From the NCBI GenBank assembly GCA_964569265.1, contig CAZMTO010000011.1, positions 1-49,400 of the forward strand: DNA of 49,400 nucleotides. The letters are read 5' to 3'. Both the position numbers and the translations under genes were made by a program. Positions within the stretch are counted from its first letter, which is position 1. Each line of letters begins with the position of its first letter. Source of the DNA: Avidehalobacter sp964569265 (GTDB lineage Bacteria > Bacillota > Dehalobacteriia > UBA4068 > UBA4997). Shown here piece after piece: positions 47,287-49,400 of the stretch. The notes beneath the pieces are model-generated. The model ran no database searches, had not been told where the DNA came from, and worked only from the letters and a program-made list of their open reading frames with translations.

Positions 47287-47688
47287 ATGACTATTTTACC
47301 TGACAAGACCAATTTTAAGCAAAAAAATAAGCCCACCCGGCATATACCGCCGTTGGGCTTTGGATTTTTGGTTGCAGCCGCAGCATTTTTGGCCGGCACC
47401 CTGCTGCTTACCCTGCTTTTTTGCTTTACCGACTTAAACAGCAGCACCGCACACGCCCTGCAACTGCCGGTTTTGGGTGTTGCAGCCTTTGCCGGGGCTA
47501 TGGCAAGCGCCCGGCGCGCCGGTAAAAAAGGGCTTATACACGGCCTTAGGCTGGCTGCCCTGCTGCTGGTGCTGGTAGTTATAATCAACCTGGCAGGCGG
47601 CAGCACCCCCGGCATAGCGGCGCTTTTAATTAAGGGCATTATTATCTTTTGCGGCGCAGCTTTGGGCGGCATTGCGGGTGTTTTTTAA
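47287..47688 (+). CDS. Small four-helix membrane protein (TIGR04086/YrzE-like)
   Basis: Membrane protein of 133 residues with four hydrophobic segments (about 25-50, 57-75, 85-105, 110-132) and the pattern LKxxxPxxG-like start replaced by HIPPLGFGFLVAAAAF. Length and topology match the small TIGR04086/YrzE group common in Bacillota, which is uncharacterised. The ATG at 47287 has GAGG nine bases upstream; an ATG two codons earlier is too close. It starts after the tspO terminator, so it may have its own weak promoter. The family call rests on topology rather than a strong motif. Confidence 0.65.
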   Translation: MTILPDKTNFKQKNKPTRHIPPLGFGFLVAAAAFLAGTLLLTLLFCFTDLNSSTAHALQLPVLGVAAFAGAMASARRAGKKGLIHGLRLAALLLVLVVIINLAGGSTPGIAALLIKGIIIFCGAALGGIAGVF

Positions 47689-47729
47689 CCGCAAGGCACT
47701 TCCCGCCGCCGCGTTGCTCAGGGCAGCGC

Positions 47730-49115
47730 TTAAAGCTGCTCTAACCACGCTTTGCCGTCGGCAACGGCTTTTTCCATAGCTGGCAGCGCCGGCCCACCGG
47801 GAATATTACGTGCTTCCACACATTTATCTACGGCAATATAACCGTAAATATCGTCGGCAAAAACCTCACTGAACTGCTTAAATTCGTCAAGCGTCAAATC
47901 TTCCAGACCAACCTGCTTATCCTCGGCGTATTTTACCAAATGGCCTATCACCGAATGTGCCTCGCGGAAGGGCACCCCACGTGCTGCCAAATAATCGGCG
48001 GCATCAGTGGCGTTAATAAAACCGCCCTTGGCACGCTTGTGCATCAGCTCGGTGTTAACGCGCATGGTGGCCAACATCGGGGCAAACACCAGCAACGATT
48101 TTTTAACGGTATCAACGCTGTCAAACAGGGCCTCTTTGTCCTCCTGCATATCCTTGTTGTAGGCCAAAGGCAGCCCTTTAAGCATCGTCAGTGTGCCCAA
48201 AAGGTGGCCAAACACCCGCCCTGATTTACCGCGCACCAACTCGGCAACATCGGGGTTCTTCTTCTGCGGCATAATCGAAGAACCGGTGCTGTAGCCGTCA
48301 TCCAGCGTAACATAGCCAAATTCGTTAGATGACCACAGCACAACTTCTTCCGACAGGCGCGACAAATGCACCATTATCAGGCTGGCCGCGCTGATAAATT
48401 CCACCACAAAATCACGGTCGCTTACACCGTCAAGGCTGTTGGCACAAATAGCCGAAAATCCCAGCTCTCCGGCTACAAATTCCCGGTCGATAGGGAAAGT
48501 GGTGGTAGCCAGGGCACCGCTGCCCAGCGGCATATAATCGGTGCGCCTGCGGCAATCCTGCATACGCTCCAAATCTCGCTTAAACATATTAAAGTACGCC
48601 ATCATATGGTGACCAAAGGTTATGGGCTGCGCCTTTTGCAGGTGCGTATAACCGGCCATAACGTCAGTTTTGTGCTTATCGGCTAAATCCAGCAGCACCG
48701 CCAGCAAATTTTTAAGCAGCGCCGATACCTCGTCTATCTGCGCCATAGTATACATACGCACATCCAGCGCCACCTGATCATTGCGGCTGCGCGCCGTGTG
48801 CAGCTTTTTGCCAACCTCACCCACGCGCTCGGTGAGCAGCTTTTCCACGTTCATATGTATATCTTCGGCCCCTACTTCAAATTCTACCAGCCCGGCATCA
48901 ATATCCGCCAGAATACCGGCCAACCCTTCAATCAGGCGGGCAGCTTCGTCCTCGCTGATGATACCCTGTTTGCCCAGCATTTTAGCGTGCGCCATAGACC
49001 CTTTAATGTCGTGCGCATACAAAATCTGGTCAAAGCTTATAGAGGAGTGAAAATCTTCTACCAGTTTATCGGTGGTTTTGGCAAAACGGCCGCCCCACAG
49101 CTTGTTATCCGTCAA
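47730..49115 (-). CDS. argH: Argininosuccinate lyase
   Basis: Last enzyme of arginine synthesis, splitting argininosuccinate to arginine and fumarate. The N-terminal KLWGGRFAKTTDKLVEDFHSSISFD, AEDIHMNVEKLLTERVG, HTARSRNDQVALDVRMY, the fumarase/ASL signature GSSIMPQKKNPDVAELVRGKSGRV and the C-terminal segment TLDEFKQFSEVFADDIY are diagnostic. Length is 461. The start is a TTG at 49115 with GAGG eight bases upstream; a GTG three codons earlier overlaps the Shine-Dalgarno. argG, the usual partner, does not lie directly upstream within the window, where repeat R5 begins. Confidence 0.96.
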   Translation of the reverse strand: MTDNKLWGGRFAKTTDKLVEDFHSSISFDQILYAHDIKGSMAHAKMLGKQGIISEDEAARLIEGLAGILADIDAGLVEFEVGAEDIHMNVEKLLTERVGEVGKKLHTARSRNDQVALDVRMYTMAQIDEVSALLKNLLAVLLDLADKHKTDVMAGYTHLQKAQPITFGHHMMAYFNMFKRDLERMQDCRRRTDYMPLGSGALATTTFPIDREFVAGELGFSAICANSLDGVSDRDFVVEFISAASLIMVHLSRLSEEVVLWSSNEFGYVTLDDGYSTGSSIMPQKKNPDVAELVRGKSGRVFGHLLGTLTMLKGLPLAYNKDMQEDKEALFDSVDTVKKSLLVFAPMLATMRVNTELMHKRAKGGFINATDAADYLAARGVPFREAHSVIGHLVKYAEDKQVGLEDLTLDEFKQFSEVFADDIYGYIAVDKCVEARNIPGGPALPAMEKAVADGKAWLEQL

Positions 49116-49131
49116 TTTAAGCACCTCGGTT

Positions 49132-49180
49132 TTTTTGTATTATTTTATTATTGTATCATAACATCAAATAAATTTCCAGC
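49132..49180 (-). promoter_or_regulatory. Possible argH promoter region
   Basis: On the minus strand TGGAAA is followed after 17 bases by TACAAT, inside a very A+T-rich stretch upstream of argH. The -35 match is weak (4 of 6). I see no clear ArgR box or T-box structure. Confidence 0.35.
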
Positions 49181-49224
49181 TTTTTTGTGTATTTATTCAT
49201 AAATTTATCAGCAGTATAAGGGGA

Positions 49225-49400
49225 TAAGGGCGCACGGCGACGCGGCTTTTTAGGCAAAGCTTGATGAAAGCCTTTGTTAGCGCAAGAGTGCGCCAGATAC
49301 ACGACAGCAGATGGTGTGCAGTTGTCACTTCCGGGCCAAAAGCCGCGCTAAAGTGGGTCTTATCTATTCCCGCCCACCGCCCTATATACGCCGTGCGGCG
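49225..49400 (+). repeat. Modular intergenic repeat, copy R5 (upstream of argH, truncated by window end)
   Basis: A 10-bp perfect inverted repeat CGCGGCTTTT / AAAAGCCGCG (49241-49250 and 49338-49347) encloses 87 bases holding CCTTTGTTAG (49271), a hairpin GCGC-AAGAGT-GCGC, TGCGCCAGAT (49289) and the box variant CAGCAGATGGTGTGCAGTTG (49305-49324). The CCACCGCCCTATATACGC module of R2 and R4 starts near 49376 and runs out of the window. Orientation is the same as the other copies. Confidence 0.75.

Overview
The window reads as a chromosomal segment of a Bacillota (Firmicutes) bacterium, roughly half G+C by eye. Three features point to a spore-forming or formerly spore-forming Clostridia/Negativicutes-type lineage: a pro-sigma-K-like sporulation sigma factor, the CIRCE/hrcA-grpE-dnaK-dnaJ-prmA heat-shock order, and LexA boxes of the Gram-positive CGAAC-N4-GTTCG type. 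MurE carries the DNPR motif, so the peptidoglycan is probably meso-diaminopimelate-type. I cannot name the genus. Almost everything is housekeeping. No rRNA, tRNA, CRISPR array, prophage or transposase gene was seen.

Layout. 141-12547 (minus): the division and cell wall (dcw) cluster, transcribed mraZ-rsmH-ftsL-spoVD/ftsI-murE-mraY-murD-ftsW-murG-murC, with no murF between murE and mraY. 12946-14141 (minus): recA with its own promoter and two LexA boxes. 14193-25176 (minus): an envelope and isoprenoid block in the order TSCPD protein-uppS-cdsA-AI-2E-family permease-dxr-rseP-ispG-proS-degenerate prenyl synthase-polyprenyl synthase-gamma-carbonic anhydrase. 25448-28993: a small ferredoxin (plus), a coiled-coil protein (minus) and a polar amino-acid ABC transporter (plus). 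29094-36665 (minus): the HrcA/CIRCE operon hrcA-grpE-dnaK-dnaJ-prmA followed by an MTA/SAH-deaminase-like amidohydrolase. 36707-41501 (minus): rnhA-WG-repeat protein-hemW-SanA-like protein. 41738-47688 (plus): signal peptidase I with a long coiled-coil N-terminus, a proline-type peptidase, a frameshifted penicillin-binding protein, sigK, tspO and a small membrane protein. 47730-49115 (minus): argH.

The most unusual content is a family of modular intergenic repeats at five loci (1-157, 22051-22384, 34585-34847, 37441-37899, 49225-49400). Each is built from cassettes that end in a roughly 20-bp box, CAGCAGATGGGGTGCTATTG or a variant, and contain hairpins whose sequence varies while pairing is kept. 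All copies point the same way. At the four loci whose right end lies inside the window, the box end (read CAATAG on the gene strand) sits on or within a few bases of the stop codon of the upstream gene: murC, the AI-2E-family permease, grpE and hemW. At murC and grpE the box itself supplies the TAG stop. I know of no named family with this description, and it is the best candidate here for something undescribed.

Other points worth attention: a promoter followed at once by a strand-specific terminator ahead of lepB (a possible ~40-nt RNA or attenuator), a likely non-catalytic prenyl synthase paralogue beside the active one, a three-box MraZ operator, an RBS-sequestering hairpin before the frameshifted PBP gene, and a third CIRCE-like half-site over the hrcA -10 element.
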